Shown here in pieces: positions 50,119-63,298 of a stretch of 64,000 nucleotides of DNA. A program made the position numbers and the translations under genes. The stretch covers positions 1 through 64,000 of the forward strand of contig NZ_JARRSA010000007.1 of assembly GCF_029624655.1 (NCBI RefSeq), given 5' to 3'. Numbering within the stretch: position 1 is the stretch's first letter; every line of letters starts with the position of its first letter. The stretch is from Roseicyclus salinarum. GTDB lineage: Bacteria; Pseudomonadota; Alphaproteobacteria; Rhodobacterales; Rhodobacteraceae. Below the pieces are notes generated by a model, which saw only the letters and a list, made by a program, of their open reading frames with translations, was not told the DNA's origin and ran no database searches.

Positions 50119-50819
50119 AGCCTGTATCCTCCGCTGACGGTCAGGACCTGACCGGTGATGAAACCGGCATCCCCGGACAGAAGGAACGCCACGGCCCCCG
50201 CGACGTCCGACGGGCGTCCCATGCGGCCCAGCGGCGTCTCCTCCACCACCGTCTCGACGATCTCCGCCGGACGCGGCGCCTCCGCCGTCTCGATCAGGCC
50301 CGGCGCGACGGCGTTCACCCGGATCCCGAGCGGCCCGAGTTCCCGCGCGAAGGCCGCGGTGGCGGCATCGATCCCGCCCTTCGTCGCGGCATAGAGCGCG
50401 GCCCCCACCGGCGGGCGGATGGCGTTGAGCGACGAGATGTTCACGATGGCTCCGCCCGCGCCCATCGCGCCGCGCATCCGGTCCATCAGCGCGACGGGCG
50501 CGGTCAGGTTCACCTCGACCATGTCGCGATGCGCCTGCGTCAGCCCGCCCTCCGGCCCCTGCCGCATCCCCGCGGCGTTGTTCACGAGCGCGTCGATGCG
50601 GCCCTCGCGGGCCAGCACGTCATCGACGAGCGCGTCCGCCGCACCCGGTCGCGACAGGTCGCTGGCGACCGCGCGCCCGCCGATCTCGCGGGCCAGCGCC
50701 TCGGCCGCGTCCATCCGGCTCAGCGCCGTCACGACGACGCGCCAGCCGTCGCCGGCCAGACGCCGCGCGACCGCCGCCCCGATCCCGCCCCCTGCGCCGG
50801 TCACGACGGCCACCTTCAT
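50115..50819 (-). CDS. short-chain dehydrogenase/reductase
   Basis: A 234-residue classical SDR with the cofactor motif TGAGGGIG (7-14), NNAAG around 80, and the catalytic Ser-Tyr-Lys in NISSLNAIRPPVGAALYAATKGG. It ends VLTVSGGYRL as expected. NAD(P)H-dependent oxidoreductase of unknown substrate. It is the first gene of the SDR-DDAH-ICMT operon. Confidence 0.9.
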   Translation of the reverse strand: MKVAVVTGAGGGIGAAVARRLAGDGWRVVVTALSRMDAAEALAREIGGRAVASDLSRPGAADALVDDVLAREGRIDALVNNAAGMRQGPEGGLTQAHRDMVEVNLTAPVALMDRMRGAMGAGGAIVNISSLNAIRPPVGAALYAATKGGIDAATAAFARELGPLGIRVNAVAPGLIETAEAPRPAEIVETVVEETPLGRMGRPSDVAGAVAFLLSGDAGFITGQVLTVSGGYRL

Positions 50820-50913
50820 GCCGCCCTCCCCCTCGCTTCACCCAGGCGCAAAGGCAAGAAGGGCCGGCGTGAAACCGGCCCCTCCCTGTCGGTCCCGATG
50901 TCCGCGCCGGGCG

Positions 50914-53673
<2,760 letters not shown>

Positions 53674-53790
53674 GGATGCCTCCCTTCATGCAGGCGCGGG
53701 CTGCGTCTTGTCGCGGGGTAACTCTCGCGTCTCAACTGCCACCGGCCCGGATTTCGATCAAGAGCGGACAGGCGGGGTGCGACACTTTTT

Positions 53791-53806
53791 GTATGCAACG
53801 GCATAC
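53791..53806. promoter_or_regulatory. palindromic operator candidate between acnA and ccmA
   Basis: GTATGC-AACG-GCATAC is a perfect 6-bp inverted repeat in an AT-rich patch (TTT before and TAAA after extend the symmetry) in the 212-base divergent region. The form suits a dimeric regulator, for example of the GntR type; which one is unknown. Confidence 0.5.
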
Positions 53807-53885
53807 TAAACTGCAAGGGCCGGCCCGCCGGCCGCTGCGCAATCGCTTTCCCTCGGACGCGCGATGGGCTACCGCATGGGCCGTG

Positions 53886-54521
53886 ATGCTGCTCGACGTG
53901 ACCGATCTTTCCTGCGTCCGGGGCTCGGCGCAAGTCCTCGCCGGGGTGGGCTTTCGCGTGACCGCGGGCGAGGCCCTGATCATCCGTGGGCCCAACGGCG
54001 CGGGCAAGACCACGCTTCTCAGGACGCTGGCGGGCCTGACGCCGCCGCTTGCGGGCCGCATCGACTGCGCACCCGAGGCGATCGCCTATGCCGGCCACGC
54101 CGACGGCCTGAAGGCGCAGCTCACCGTCGAGGAGAACCTGCGCTTCTGGGCCGGCGCCTTCGCCACCCACGGCATCGACCGCGCGGTGGAGGCCTTCGAA
54201 CTCGCCCCCCTGATCGAGCGCCGCGCGGGCGAGATGTCGGCGGGGCAGAAACGGCGCCTGTCGCTCGCCCGCCTTCTCGTGACGGGGCGGCCCGTCTGGT
54301 GCCTGGACGAGCCGACCGTGTCGCTCGACGCGCAGAACGTCGCCCGCTTCGCGCGCGCCGTCGAGGCGCACCTCGCCGAGGGCGGCGGCGCCGTGATCGC
54401 GACCCATATCGACCTCGGGCTGCCCAACGCGCGGGCGCTCGACGTGACGCCCTTCGTGTCCAAGCGCCTGCGCGCCGACGACCCCTTCGGCGGCGCCCCC
54501 TTCGCCGGGGGGCGTGCCTGA
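53886..54521 (+). CDS. ccmA: heme exporter ATP-binding protein CcmA
   Basis: A 211-residue ABC ATPase with Walker [10 protein letters not shown], signature [14 protein letters not shown], Walker [13 protein letters not shown] and the switch His in VIATHIDLG. CcmA with CcmB drives release of holo-CcmE from CcmC in cytochrome c maturation. Start at [14 protein letters not shown] is the family start; the in-frame upstream part lies in the acnA/ccmA promoter region. It opens the ccmABCDG operon (helABCDX in Rhodobacter). Confidence 0.95.
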   Translation: MLLDVTDLSCVRGSAQVLAGVGFRVTAGEALIIRGPNGAGKTTLLRTLAGLTPPLAGRIDCAPEAIAYAGHADGLKAQLTVEENLRFWAGAFATHGIDRAVEAFELAPLIERRAGEMSAGQKRRLSLARLLVTGRPVWCLDEPTVSLDAQNVARFARAVEAHLAEGGGAVIATHIDLGLPNARALDVTPFVSKRLRADDPFGGAPFAGGRA

Positions 54522-55177
54522 TGTCGGGGCTCCTGCGGCGCGACCTCGCGCTCGCGATCCGCGCGGGCGGCGGCTTCGGCCTCAGCCTCGCCTTCTTCCT
54601 CATCTTCGCCACCCTCGTCCCTTTCGGCGTCGGCCCCCGGACGATGGTGCTCGAGACGATCGCCCCCGGCATCCTGTGGCTCGGCGCGCTGCTGGCCTGC
54701 CTGCTGTCGCTCGACCGGATCTTCCAGCTCGACTGGGAGGACGGGACGCTCGACCTTCTCGCCACCGCGCCGGTCCCGCTCGAGGGCGTCGCCGCGATCA
54801 AGGCGCTCGGCCACTGGATCACCACGGGCCTGCCCCTCGTCCTCGTCTCCCCGGTCCTCGGCCTTCTTCTGAACCTGCCCCCGTCGGGCTACGCCTGGCT
54901 CGTGGCCTCGCTCGCGCTCGGCACGCCCGCGCTGAGCGCCATCGGCACCTTCGGCGCGGCGCTCACGGTGGGCATCAAGCGCGGCGGCCTGCTCCTGTCG
55001 CTCCTCGTCCTGCCGCTCTACGTCCCGACGCTGATCTTCGGCGCGCTCGCCGTCGTGCGGGGAGCGGAGGGACAGGACGCCACGACGCCGCTCCTGCTGC
55101 TCGCGGGCATCACGCTCGGCAGCCTCGCCATCCTGCCCTTCGCCGCCGCCGCCGCGCTGCGCGTCAACCTGCGATAG
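54521..55177 (+). CDS. ccmB: heme exporter membrane protein CcmB
   Basis: A 218-residue protein with six hydrophobic helices. LDRIFQLDWEDGTLDLLATAPVPLEG is the conserved cytoplasmic block of CcmB, and it starts [14 protein letters not shown]. Its ATG shares one base with the ccmA stop (TGATG). It forms the permease part of the CcmAB complex. Confidence 0.94.
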   Translation: MSGLLRRDLALAIRAGGGFGLSLAFFLIFATLVPFGVGPRTMVLETIAPGILWLGALLACLLSLDRIFQLDWEDGTLDLLATAPVPLEGVAAIKALGHWITTGLPLVLVSPVLGLLLNLPPSGYAWLVASLALGTPALSAIGTFGAALTVGIKRGGLLLSLLVLPLYVPTLIFGALAVVRGAEGQDATTPLLLLAGITLGSLAILPFAAAAALRVNLR

Positions 55178-55237
55178 ACCCGCGCGCATCCCGCCTTCGG
55201 CGCGCGCACCACGCGCGCCCCCGATCCCCGCCCCCGC

Positions 55238-55259
55238 CTTCATCTTTCTCCAAATACGC
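55238..55259 (+). repeat. copy 3 of the dispersed 22-base motif (ccmB-ccmC gap)
   Basis: Reads CTTCATCTTTC-TCC-AAATACGC on the plus strand, so relative to the genes it is inverted compared with the copies before purS and fdsA. It lies in the 196-base gap between ccmB and ccmC, the only sizeable gap in the ccm operon. Confidence 0.75.
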
Positions 55260-55373
55260 AACGCCACGCCCTCCGCCCCGCACAGGCGCCGCCGATCCCT
55301 CCCGCCCCTCCGCGTCAATCTGCGCGATCCCGCCCGCTTGAGGGCGCCCCCGTCCCGCCGTAGAACGTCCGCC

Positions 55374-56105
55374 ATGGCATCGCTCTGGGAATACGCGAAC
55401 CCGCGCAAGTTCATGTCCGTCTCCGGGGCATTGCTCCCGTGGATCTGGGGCATCGCCGTGGTCTGCCTCGCGGGCGGGCTCGTCTGGGGCTTCTTCTTCA
55501 CGCCTGACGACTTCCGGCAGGGCTCGACGGTCAAGATCATCTACGTCCACGTCCCCTCCGCCATCATGGCGGTGAACGCGTGGTTCATGATGCTCGTGAC
55601 CTCGCTCATCTGGCTGATCCGCCGCCACCACGTCTCAGCGCTCGCCGCCAAGGCCGCCGCGCCCGTGGGCATGGTGTTCACGCTGATCGCGCTTCTGACC
55701 GGCGCCATATGGGGCCAGCCGATGTGGGGGACGTGGTGGGAATGGGACCCGAGGCTGACCTCGTTCCTGATCCTGTTCCTGTTCTACCTCGGCTACATCG
55801 CGCTCTGGGAGGCGGTCGAGAACCCGGACGCGGCGGCCGACCTGACATCGGTCCTGTGCCTCGTGGGCTCCGTCTTCGCGGTGATCTCGCGCTATGCGCT
55901 CGTGTTCTGGAACCAGGGCCTGCACCAGGGCGCGACCCTGTCGCTCGACGCCGAGCAGAACATCGCCGACGTGTTCTGGTATCCGCTGGTGATCTCGCTC
56001 GCGGGCTTCGGCTTCCTGTTTCTCGCGCTGGTCCTGTTCCGCACCCGGACCGAGATCCGCGCCCGCCGCCTCAAGGCGCTGATCGCGCAGGAAAGGATGG
56101 CCTGA
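55374..56105 (+). CDS. ccmC: heme lyase/exporter CcmC
   Basis: A 243-residue, six-helix protein with the heme-handling WWD motif WGTWWEWDPRLTS around residue 120, and the conserved histidines in KIIYVHVPSAIMAVNAW and before the last helix. CcmC loads heme on CcmE in the periplasm. Start at MASLWEYANPRKFM. Its stop shares one base with the ccmD start. Confidence 0.95.
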   Translation: MASLWEYANPRKFMSVSGALLPWIWGIAVVCLAGGLVWGFFFTPDDFRQGSTVKIIYVHVPSAIMAVNAWFMMLVTSLIWLIRRHHVSALAAKAAAPVGMVFTLIALLTGAIWGQPMWGTWWEWDPRLTSFLILFLFYLGYIALWEAVENPDAAADLTSVLCLVGSVFAVISRYALVFWNQGLHQGATLSLDAEQNIADVFWYPLVISLAGFGFLFLALVLFRTRTEIRARRLKALIAQERMA

Positions 56106-56260
56106 TGCCCGATCTCGGACGCTACGCCGTGGAGGTCCTGTCGGCCTACGCCGCCTCGATCGCGCTTCTTGCCGTGATCGTGATCGCCTCGGTCTGGAAG
56201 GCGCGCCGCGTCCTGCGCAAGCTGGCATCGGTGGAAGAGCGGCGCGGAAAATCCTCATGA
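56105..56260 (+). CDS. ccmD: heme exporter protein CcmD
   Basis: A 51-residue protein: one membrane helix (about 9-30, VLSAYAASIALLAVIVIASVW) followed by a basic cytoplasmic tail KARRVLRKLASVEERRGKSS. Size and position fit CcmD, needed to release holo-CcmE. It overlaps both ccmC (one base) and ccmG (four bases). Confidence 0.92.
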   Translation: MPDLGRYAVEVLSAYAASIALLAVIVIASVWKARRVLRKLASVEERRGKSS

Positions 56261-56844
56261 AGTTCAACTGGCTGATGGTGCTGCCGCTGATCCTGTTCCT
56301 CGGGGTCGCGGGAATCTGGTTCTGGCAGCTGCAGAACAACCAGTTCGCCCAGCAGCAGGGCGTGGACACCACCGCCCTGCCCTCCGCGCAACAGGGTCGT
56401 GCCGCGCCCGGCCTCGACCTCGAGCCGCTCGCCGACAACACGCTCCTGACCCGCGACATGCTGGAGGGACACGGCCTCGTCGCCGTCAACTTCTTCGCCA
56501 GCTGGTGCCCGCCCTGCCGGGCCGAGCATCCCGTCCTGACGGCGCTGGCCGAACAGGGGCTGCCGCTTTACGGCGTGAACTACAACGACCGCGTGTCCCA
56601 GGCGCTCGGCTTTCTCGACGAGCTGGGCAACCCGTACGACGCCATCGGCCGCGACGACCGCGCGGGCAACGGGCTGAACTGGGGCATCGTGGCGATGCCC
56701 GAGACCTTCTTCATCGACGACGCGGGCATCGTCGTCCTGCATTTCCGCGGCCCGGTGACGCGCCGCGCGATCGAGAACCAGATCGCGCCGCGGCTGGCCG
56801 AGGCCGGACATGCCCTGCCCGAGCTGCCGCCCCTGACCGAATGA
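56257..56844 (+). CDS. ccmG: thiol:disulfide oxidoreductase CcmG/DsbE
   Basis: A 195-residue periplasmic thioredoxin anchored by an N-terminal helix (5-24). The active site is WCPPC in NFFASWCPPCRAEHPVL; the CcmG-specific acidic region (NYNDRVSQALGFLDELGNPYD) and cis-proline loop VAMPETFFID are present. It keeps the apocytochrome c cysteines reduced. Last gene of the ccm operon. Confidence 0.94.
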   Translation: MKFNWLMVLPLILFLGVAGIWFWQLQNNQFAQQQGVDTTALPSAQQGRAAPGLDLEPLADNTLLTRDMLEGHGLVAVNFFASWCPPCRAEHPVLTALAEQGLPLYGVNYNDRVSQALGFLDELGNPYDAIGRDDRAGNGLNWGIVAMPETFFIDDAGIVVLHFRGPVTRRAIENQIAPRLAEAGHALPELPPLTE

Positions 56845-56907
56845 TGCCCCTTTCCGCAGCCGGCGCGCCGCGATAGATCCGGGCGCAGGCAAGGAACGGG
56901 ACGCTCC

Positions 56908-57780
56908 ATGGACAATCTCAAGGGCATGGGCTGGATGACGCTGGCCATGCTGGCCTTCGCGCTGACGGACATGGTCATCGTGATCCTGTCGCGCGAAATG
57001 CCGGTGGGGCAGATCCTGTTCCTGTTCGGCCTCGGAGGCGCGCTCGTCTTCGGCTTCATCGCACGGCTCTACGGCCATGTCTGGCTGTCGCCGATCCTGC
57101 TGACGCGTCCCGTCATGCTGCGCAACCTCGCCGAGGCCTTCGCCACGGCAAGCTTCGTGGCCGCGCTCGCGCTTATCCCGCTGTCGACGCTCAGCGCGAT
57201 GATCCAGGCCAATCCGCTTCTGGTGACGCTGGGCGCAGCGCTGTTTCTCGGCGAGAAGGTGGGATGGCGCCGCTGGGTGGCGATCTCCATCGGACTTCTC
57301 GGCGTTCTCGTCATCATCCGACCCGGCACGGCGGCCTTCGACCCGTCGATCCTGCTGGCCGTCCTCGCCGTCATCGGCCTCAGCCTGCGCGACCTGGCCA
57401 CGCGGCCCGTGCCCCGCAGCGTGCCGACGACGCTTCTGGCGAGCTACAGCTTCGCCGCCGTCGCGCTTACGGGCGTGGGCATCATGGCCGTCACCGGCAC
57501 CTTCGGCCTGCCCCGGACGGAGCTCTGGTTCGTGACCGCGGGCGCGGTCGCCTTCGGGCTCGTGGCCTACTTCTCCATCACCGCCGCGATGCGGGTGGGC
57601 GACATCTCGGCGGTCACGCCGTTCCGCTACTCCCGCCTCGTCTTCGCGCTGATCATCGCCATCGTGGTCTTCGACGAGAACCCCGACGCCGCGACCCTGA
57701 TCGGCGCCGGCATCGTGATCGCCACCGGGCTCTACACCTTCTGGCGCGAGGCGCAGATCCGCCGGGCGAACGCGGCCTGA
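56908..57780 (+). CDS. EamA/DMT-family transporter
   Basis: A 290-residue transporter with ten predicted helices in two EamA repeats. Conserved positions include AALALIPLSTLSAMIQANPLLVTLGAALFLGEKVGWRRW in the first half and DISAVTPFRYSRLVFALIIAIVVFDENP in the second. Substrate unknown. It is 63 bases downstream of ccmG and may be transcribed with it, though its function is unrelated. Confidence 0.88.
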   Translation: MDNLKGMGWMTLAMLAFALTDMVIVILSREMPVGQILFLFGLGGALVFGFIARLYGHVWLSPILLTRPVMLRNLAEAFATASFVAALALIPLSTLSAMIQANPLLVTLGAALFLGEKVGWRRWVAISIGLLGVLVIIRPGTAAFDPSILLAVLAVIGLSLRDLATRPVPRSVPTTLLASYSFAAVALTGVGIMAVTGTFGLPRTELWFVTAGAVAFGLVAYFSITAAMRVGDISAVTPFRYSRLVFALIIAIVVFDENPDAATLIGAGIVIATGLYTFWREAQIRRANAA

Positions 57781-57810
57781 CGCCTTTTCTTGCCGCCCGC
57801 CCTCGTCTAG

Positions 57811-59126
<1,316 letters not shown>

Positions 59127-59127
<1 letters not shown>

Positions 59128-59639
59128 TGAGCCTTCGCATCGTCGAGCCGCGGGGGGAGGCCGAGATGGCCGCCTTCCGCGCGCTCAACTGGGACTATCG
59201 CGCGTTTCTCCTGTCGCTGCCGGCGCCCGACGACGCGGCGGTCCTCGCGGCCTATCCCGAGGAGAAATACCGCGCCGTCCTCGACGCCGCCGGGACTGCG
59301 AACCGCCCGCCGCGGGGCATGATGCGCCTCGTCCTCGACGGCGACCGGCCCGTGGGCTGCGGCACGATCCAGACGTTCGCCCCCGGCGATGCCGAGATCA
59401 AGCGCGTCTTCATCGCCCCGGCCGCACGGGGCAAGGGCGCGGGCCGCCGCCTCGTGGAGCAGCTCGTCGCCGATTGCCGGGAACTCAGCTTCCGGCGGAT
59501 CCTGATGGACACCGGCCGCGGCCTGACGGCGGCGCAGGCGCTCTATGACGCGATGGGGTTCGTGCGCCGGGGGCCCTATCACGACGCGCCAGAGGACATC
59601 GCCCGCCTTCTGGTCTTCTACGAAATGGCGCTCGACTGA
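59127..59639 (+). CDS. GNAT-family N-acetyltransferase
   Basis: A 170-residue acetyltransferase. The acetyl-CoA loop RVFIAPAARGKGAGRRLVEQLVADC (about 92-116) contains the Q/RxxGxG/A motif and is followed by RILMDTGRGLTAAQALYDAMGF, the usual fourth-strand/helix block. Substrate unknown. It is translationally coupled to eno by a one-base overlap. Confidence 0.87.
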
Positions 59640-59667
59640 CACGGCTCCCCGTGCCACCGTCCGCGGC

Positions 59668-60342
59668 ATGGTCAAGGCTCTCATCTTCGACGTTTTCGGC
59701 ACCTGCGTGGACTGGCGCGGCTCGGTCGCGCGCGAAGTCGCCGCCGTGCTGCCGGGCGTGGACGCCACCGCCTTCGCCGTCGCATGGCGGGCGGAATACG
59801 ACCCCGCAATGGCGCGCGTCCGCGAGGGCGGGCGGGGCTATGTGCCGCTCGACGTGCTGCATCTCGAGAACCTGCGCCGCGTGGCCGAGGCCTTCGGCGT
59901 GACCGCCCCCGATACCCTGAACGCGGCGTGGGAGCGGCTGGACCCCTGGCCCGACGTGGTTCCGGGACTGAGGGCGCTCAAGGCCGGTCGCATCGTCGCG
60001 CCCTGCTCGAACGGATCCATCGCGCTGATGACGCGGCTGGCGAAATACGGCGCCCTGCCGTGGGACTGCATCCTCGGCGCCGAGATCGCGCGCGACTACA
60101 AGCCCAAGCCGGCGGTCTATCTGGCGGCCTGCGCCGCGCTTCGCCTCGCGCCCGGCGAGGTGATGATGGTCGCGGCCCACAACGACGACCTCGCGGCGGC
60201 GCGGGCCGCGGGCCTCGCCACCGCCTTCGTCCCGAGGCGCGCGGAACATGGCCCCGGACAGACCACCGACCTTGCGCCTACCGCCGACTGGGACGTGGTC
60301 GCGGAGGATTTCCGCGATCTCGCCCGGCGCCTCGCCCCTTGA
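59668..60342 (+). CDS. haloacid dehalogenase type II-like HAD hydrolase
   Basis: A 224-residue HAD protein. Motif I has the nucleophile Asp8 in IFDVFGTCVDWRG, motif II the Ser in APCSNGS, motif III the Lys in RDYKPKPAVY and motif IV AAHNDDLAAARAAGL. The Cys/Trp pattern after motif I fits the L-2-haloacid dehalogenase branch, but many members are phosphatases. Start at MVKALIFDVFG; in-frame codons further upstream lie inside the GNAT gene. Confidence 0.85.
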   Translation: MVKALIFDVFGTCVDWRGSVAREVAAVLPGVDATAFAVAWRAEYDPAMARVREGGRGYVPLDVLHLENLRRVAEAFGVTAPDTLNAAWERLDPWPDVVPGLRALKAGRIVAPCSNGSIALMTRLAKYGALPWDCILGAEIARDYKPKPAVYLAACAALRLAPGEVMMVAAHNDDLAAARAAGLATAFVPRRAEHGPGQTTDLAPTADWDVVAEDFRDLARRLAP

Positions 60343-60405
60343 CGCCGCGGACGGTTTGACAGCCTTGCGCGGCGCGGGAATGATGCGAGGCCGGAGGGCC
60401 GATCG

Positions 60406-60849
60406 ATGAGCCTCGAGATCATGGCAGTCCTGGTCGTGGGCGGCATCGCGGCCGTCGCGGCCCTGCTTCAGCTTCTGGGATATTCCACGGCCGAGCCCTT
60501 CACCGTCGAGACCGCGCGCCGTGCCTGGACCCGTCAGGAGCCCGAGATCCAGCCCCTGAGGACGCATCTGTCGCGCGACGCCATGGCCGCCCTGATCGAG
60601 ACCGACAGGGGGCCGGGGATCGTCTGGCGCATGGGTGCGGACCCCGCCGTTCACAAGCTCGACGGGGCGCGCGCCGTCACGACGCGGACGGGCCTGCGCA
60701 TCGTGCTGAACGACTTCGCCGCGCCCGCGGTCCGCGTGAGCCTGACGCCCGAGGCCGCCGCGCTGTGGCGCGCGGCGATCGACCCGGCGCGCGGCGCCAC
60801 CAAAGCCGCGACAGCGCCCGCCAGCGAAGGGGAGCCGCACGCCGCATGA
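60406..60849 (+). CDS. membrane-anchored hypothetical protein
   Basis: A 147-residue protein with one N-terminal membrane helix (about 5-25, MAVLVVGGIAAVAALLQLL). A soluble domain follows with no named family (AEPFTVETARRAWTRQEPEIQ, later HKLDGARAVTTRTGLRIVLNDFAAPAVRVSLTPEA). It overlaps the next gene by four bases, so it probably acts with the hydroxylase-type protein. Function unknown. Confidence 0.75.
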   Translation: MSLEIMAVLVVGGIAAVAALLQLLGYSTAEPFTVETARRAWTRQEPEIQPLRTHLSRDAMAALIETDRGPGIVWRMGADPAVHKLDGARAVTTRTGLRIVLNDFAAPAVRVSLTPEAAALWRAAIDPARGATKAATAPASEGEPHAA

Positions 60850-61793
60850 CCGAGGTGCCTAGCTATCCCGACGTGGTCCGGCTTGCCGTTCCCTTCTTCA
60901 TCGCGGCGATCCTCGCCGAGCTTCTCTGGATCCACCTCGCCAGGCGCGGCGGCCGCTACGAGACGCGCGACGCCGTGACGTCGCTCGTGATGGGGGCGGG
61001 CAACGTGGCCTCGGGCATCGTGCTCGGGTTCGTGGCGTGGGGCTTCTTCATGACGCTCTGGGCGTTGACGCCGCTCGACCTGGGCACCTCGGTCTGGGTC
61101 GTGGCCCTGTGCTTCGTCCTCGACGACCTGCGCTACTACTGGGTGCACCGCTTCGGGCACCGCATCCGCTGGGTCTGGGCGAGCCATGTGAACCACCACT
61201 CTTCCCAGCACTACAACCTGACGACCGCGCTGCGGCAGACCTGGACGGGGACGTTCACCTTCATGATGGTCGTCCGCGCGCCCCTGATCCTTCTGGGCTT
61301 CCATCCCGCCATGGTCCTGTTCTGCGGTGGCCTGAACCTTCTCTACCAGTTCTGGATCCACACCGAGGCCATCGGCCGGATGCCGCGCTGGATCGAGGCG
61401 GTCATGAACACGCCCAGCCATCACCGCGTCCATCACGGGCGCAACGCGCGCTATCTCGACGCCAACTACGCCGGCGTCTTCATCGTGTGGGACAGGCTTT
61501 TCGGCACCTTCGTCCCCGAGCGCGACGACGAGCGGCCCGATTACGGGCTGGTGCAGAACATCGGCACGTTCAACCCGCTGCGGGTCGCCTTCCACGAATG
61601 GGTCGCCCTCGTGCGGGACGTCGCCCGCCCCGGCCTCACGCTGCGCGAGCGGCTGATGTATGCCTTCGCGCCGCCGGGCTGGAGCCATGACGGCTCGCGG
61701 CTGACCTCGGCCGAGATCAAGGCGCGCGACCTCGCCCTGTCCGACGTGGGTGCGCCCCGCGCCCCGCTCGCCCCGAAGGAGCCCGCCCAATGA
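60846..61793 (+). CDS. sterol desaturase / fatty acid hydroxylase-family protein
   Basis: A 315-residue di-iron membrane enzyme. The histidine boxes are HRFGH (101-105), HVNHH (114-118) and the distal HHRVHH (about 196-202), with a lone His in FWIHTEAIG. Four hydrophobic segments flank them. Family members hydroxylate or desaturate sterols, carotenoids or lipids with O2; the substrate here is open. It is coupled to both neighbours by ATGA overlaps. Confidence 0.9.
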   Translation: MTEVPSYPDVVRLAVPFFIAAILAELLWIHLARRGGRYETRDAVTSLVMGAGNVASGIVLGFVAWGFFMTLWALTPLDLGTSVWVVALCFVLDDLRYYWVHRFGHRIRWVWASHVNHHSSQHYNLTTALRQTWTGTFTFMMVVRAPLILLGFHPAMVLFCGGLNLLYQFWIHTEAIGRMPRWIEAVMNTPSHHRVHHGRNARYLDANYAGVFIVWDRLFGTFVPERDDERPDYGLVQNIGTFNPLRVAFHEWVALVRDVARPGLTLRERLMYAFAPPGWSHDGSRLTSAEIKARDLALSDVGAPRAPLAPKEPAQ

Positions 61794-62224
61794 CGCCCCA
61801 GACGACCGCCGACGCGATCATCGAGACCCTCGGCCTGACGCCCCATCCCGAAGGCGGGCACTACCGGCAGACCTGGGCCGCCGCAGCCGAGGGGCGGCCC
61901 ACGGCGACCTGCATCTACTTCCTCCTGAAGGCCGGCTAGGCGAGCCACTGGCACCGCGTGGACGCGGACGAGATCTGGCTCTGGCACGCCGGCGCGCCGC
62001 TGGTACTGTCCATCGCGGAGGCGGACGCGGGCCCCGCGCGCGACCACTTCCTGACCCCCGACCTCGGCCGCGGCCGCCCCCAGATCGTGGTGCCGAAGGA
62101 CCACTGGCAGGCGGCACGCACCACGGGCGCCTTCACGCTGGTCTCCTGCACCGTGTCTCCGGGGTTCCGGTTCGAGGGGTTCGAACTGGCGCCGCCGGCC
62201 TTCGACATTCCCCGCACCGGCTGA
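61790..62224 (+). pseudogene. cupin_5 (DUF985) gene with a premature amber codon
   Basis: The reading frame from ATG 61790 codes for a cupin_5 protein (IIETLGLTPHPEGGHYRQTW, CIYFLLKAG) and continues without a frame change through SHWHRVDADEIWLWHAGAPL to a stop at 62222. At codon 50 (61937-61939) it has TAG where family members usually have Glu in the GExSHWHR segment, so one G-to-T change (GAG to TAG) explains it. An intact product would have 144 residues. The remainder after the stop (from 61958) has no ribosome site and includes most of the cupin barrel. A sequencing error is possible. Confidence 0.8.
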
Positions 62225-62371
62225 CGGCGGACCCGGCCGCCCGAGGCCCCGGCGAGCGGCAGGGCCATGCCGCCCGGCCCGCGAGCGGAGACGGGATCGA
62301 TCACCACACGTGATCGCGTCCATTCCGATTTGCCTGTCGCGGCCCCCCGCGCGATCGGATACGCCCAATCC

Positions 62372-63298
62372 ATGAGTGCCACCGCAGACCACGACGCCGC
62401 ACCGGCGATCCGCACCTCCGGGGACACGCCCGCGGGCTTCGGCTTCGCGGTCTCGGCCTATGTGCTGTGGGGCGGCCTGCCCCTCTACATGAAGGCGATC
62501 GAGCACATCCCGGCGGTCGAGATCATCGCGCACCGCATCCTGTGGTCGGTGCCGGTGGCGGGGCTGGTGCTGGTTGCGCTCGGCCGCACCGCGGATCTGG
62601 GCCGCGCACTGCGCGATCCGCGCATGGTCGGCATGGCCGCGCTGACGGCTGCGATGATCAGCCTGAACTGGGGCGTCTACGTCTGGGCGATCGCCAACGA
62701 CCACACGCTCGACGCGGCGCTCGGATATTACATCAACCCGCTGTTCTCGGTCGCGCTCGGCGCGATCGTCCTGCGCGAGAAGCTGTCGGCGGCGCAGTGG
62801 TCGGCGGTCGGCCTCGCGGTCGTGGCCGTGGCGATCCTGACGGTCGCGGCGGGCAAGCTTCCATGGGTCGCGCTGGTCCTCATGACGTCCTTCGGGATCT
62901 ACGGCTACCTGCGCAAGACGCTGCCCATCGGCCCGAACCAGGGCTTCCTGCTCGAGGTGCTGCTGCTCTCGCCCTTCGCGGCGCTCTACATGGTCTGGCT
63001 GGGGCCCGAGGGGCATTTCCTGACCACGGGGGCGCCGGACACGTTGCTGCTTCTGGGCTGCGGCGTGGTCACGGCGATCCCGCTGATCCTCTATGCCAAC
63101 GGCGCGAAAGGCCTGAAGCTCTCGACCATCGGCATCCTGCAATACATCGCACCCACGCTGATCTTCCTGGTGGCCGTCTTCGTCTTCGGCGAGCCCTTCG
63201 GACCGGCGCGCGCCGTCGCCTTCCCGCTGATCTGGCTGGCGCTGGTGATCTACACCGTCTCGATGGTGCGCACCGCCCGCGCGGCGCGCGCGGCCTAG
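62372..63298 (+). CDS. rarD: RarD-type EamA transporter
   Basis: A 308-residue transporter that fits the RarD group: [38 protein letters not shown] at the start, [28 protein letters not shown] in the first half and [29 protein letters not shown] in the second. Ten helices. RarD proteins are linked to chloramphenicol tolerance in some bacteria, but the true substrate is unknown. The stop overlaps the stop of anmK on the other strand by two bases. Confidence 0.9.
   Translation: MSATADHDAAPAIRTSGDTPAGFGFAVSAYVLWGGLPLYMKAIEHIPAVEIIAHRILWSVPVAGLVLVALGRTADLGRALRDPRMVGMAALTAAMISLNWGVYVWAIANDHTLDAALGYYINPLFSVALGAIVLREKLSAAQWSAVGLAVVAVAILTVAAGKLPWVALVLMTSFGIYGYLRKTLPIGPNQGFLLEVLLLSPFAALYMVWLGPEGHFLTTGAPDTLLLLGCGVVTAIPLILYANGAKGLKLSTIGILQYIAPTLIFLVAVFVFGEPFGPARAVAFPLIWLALVIYTVSMVRTARAARAA

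Noticed and set aside
61958-62224. A separate small gene starting at ATG 61958
   Set aside because: It is the in-frame continuation of the cupin_5 gene after the amber codon, without a ribosome site of its own.
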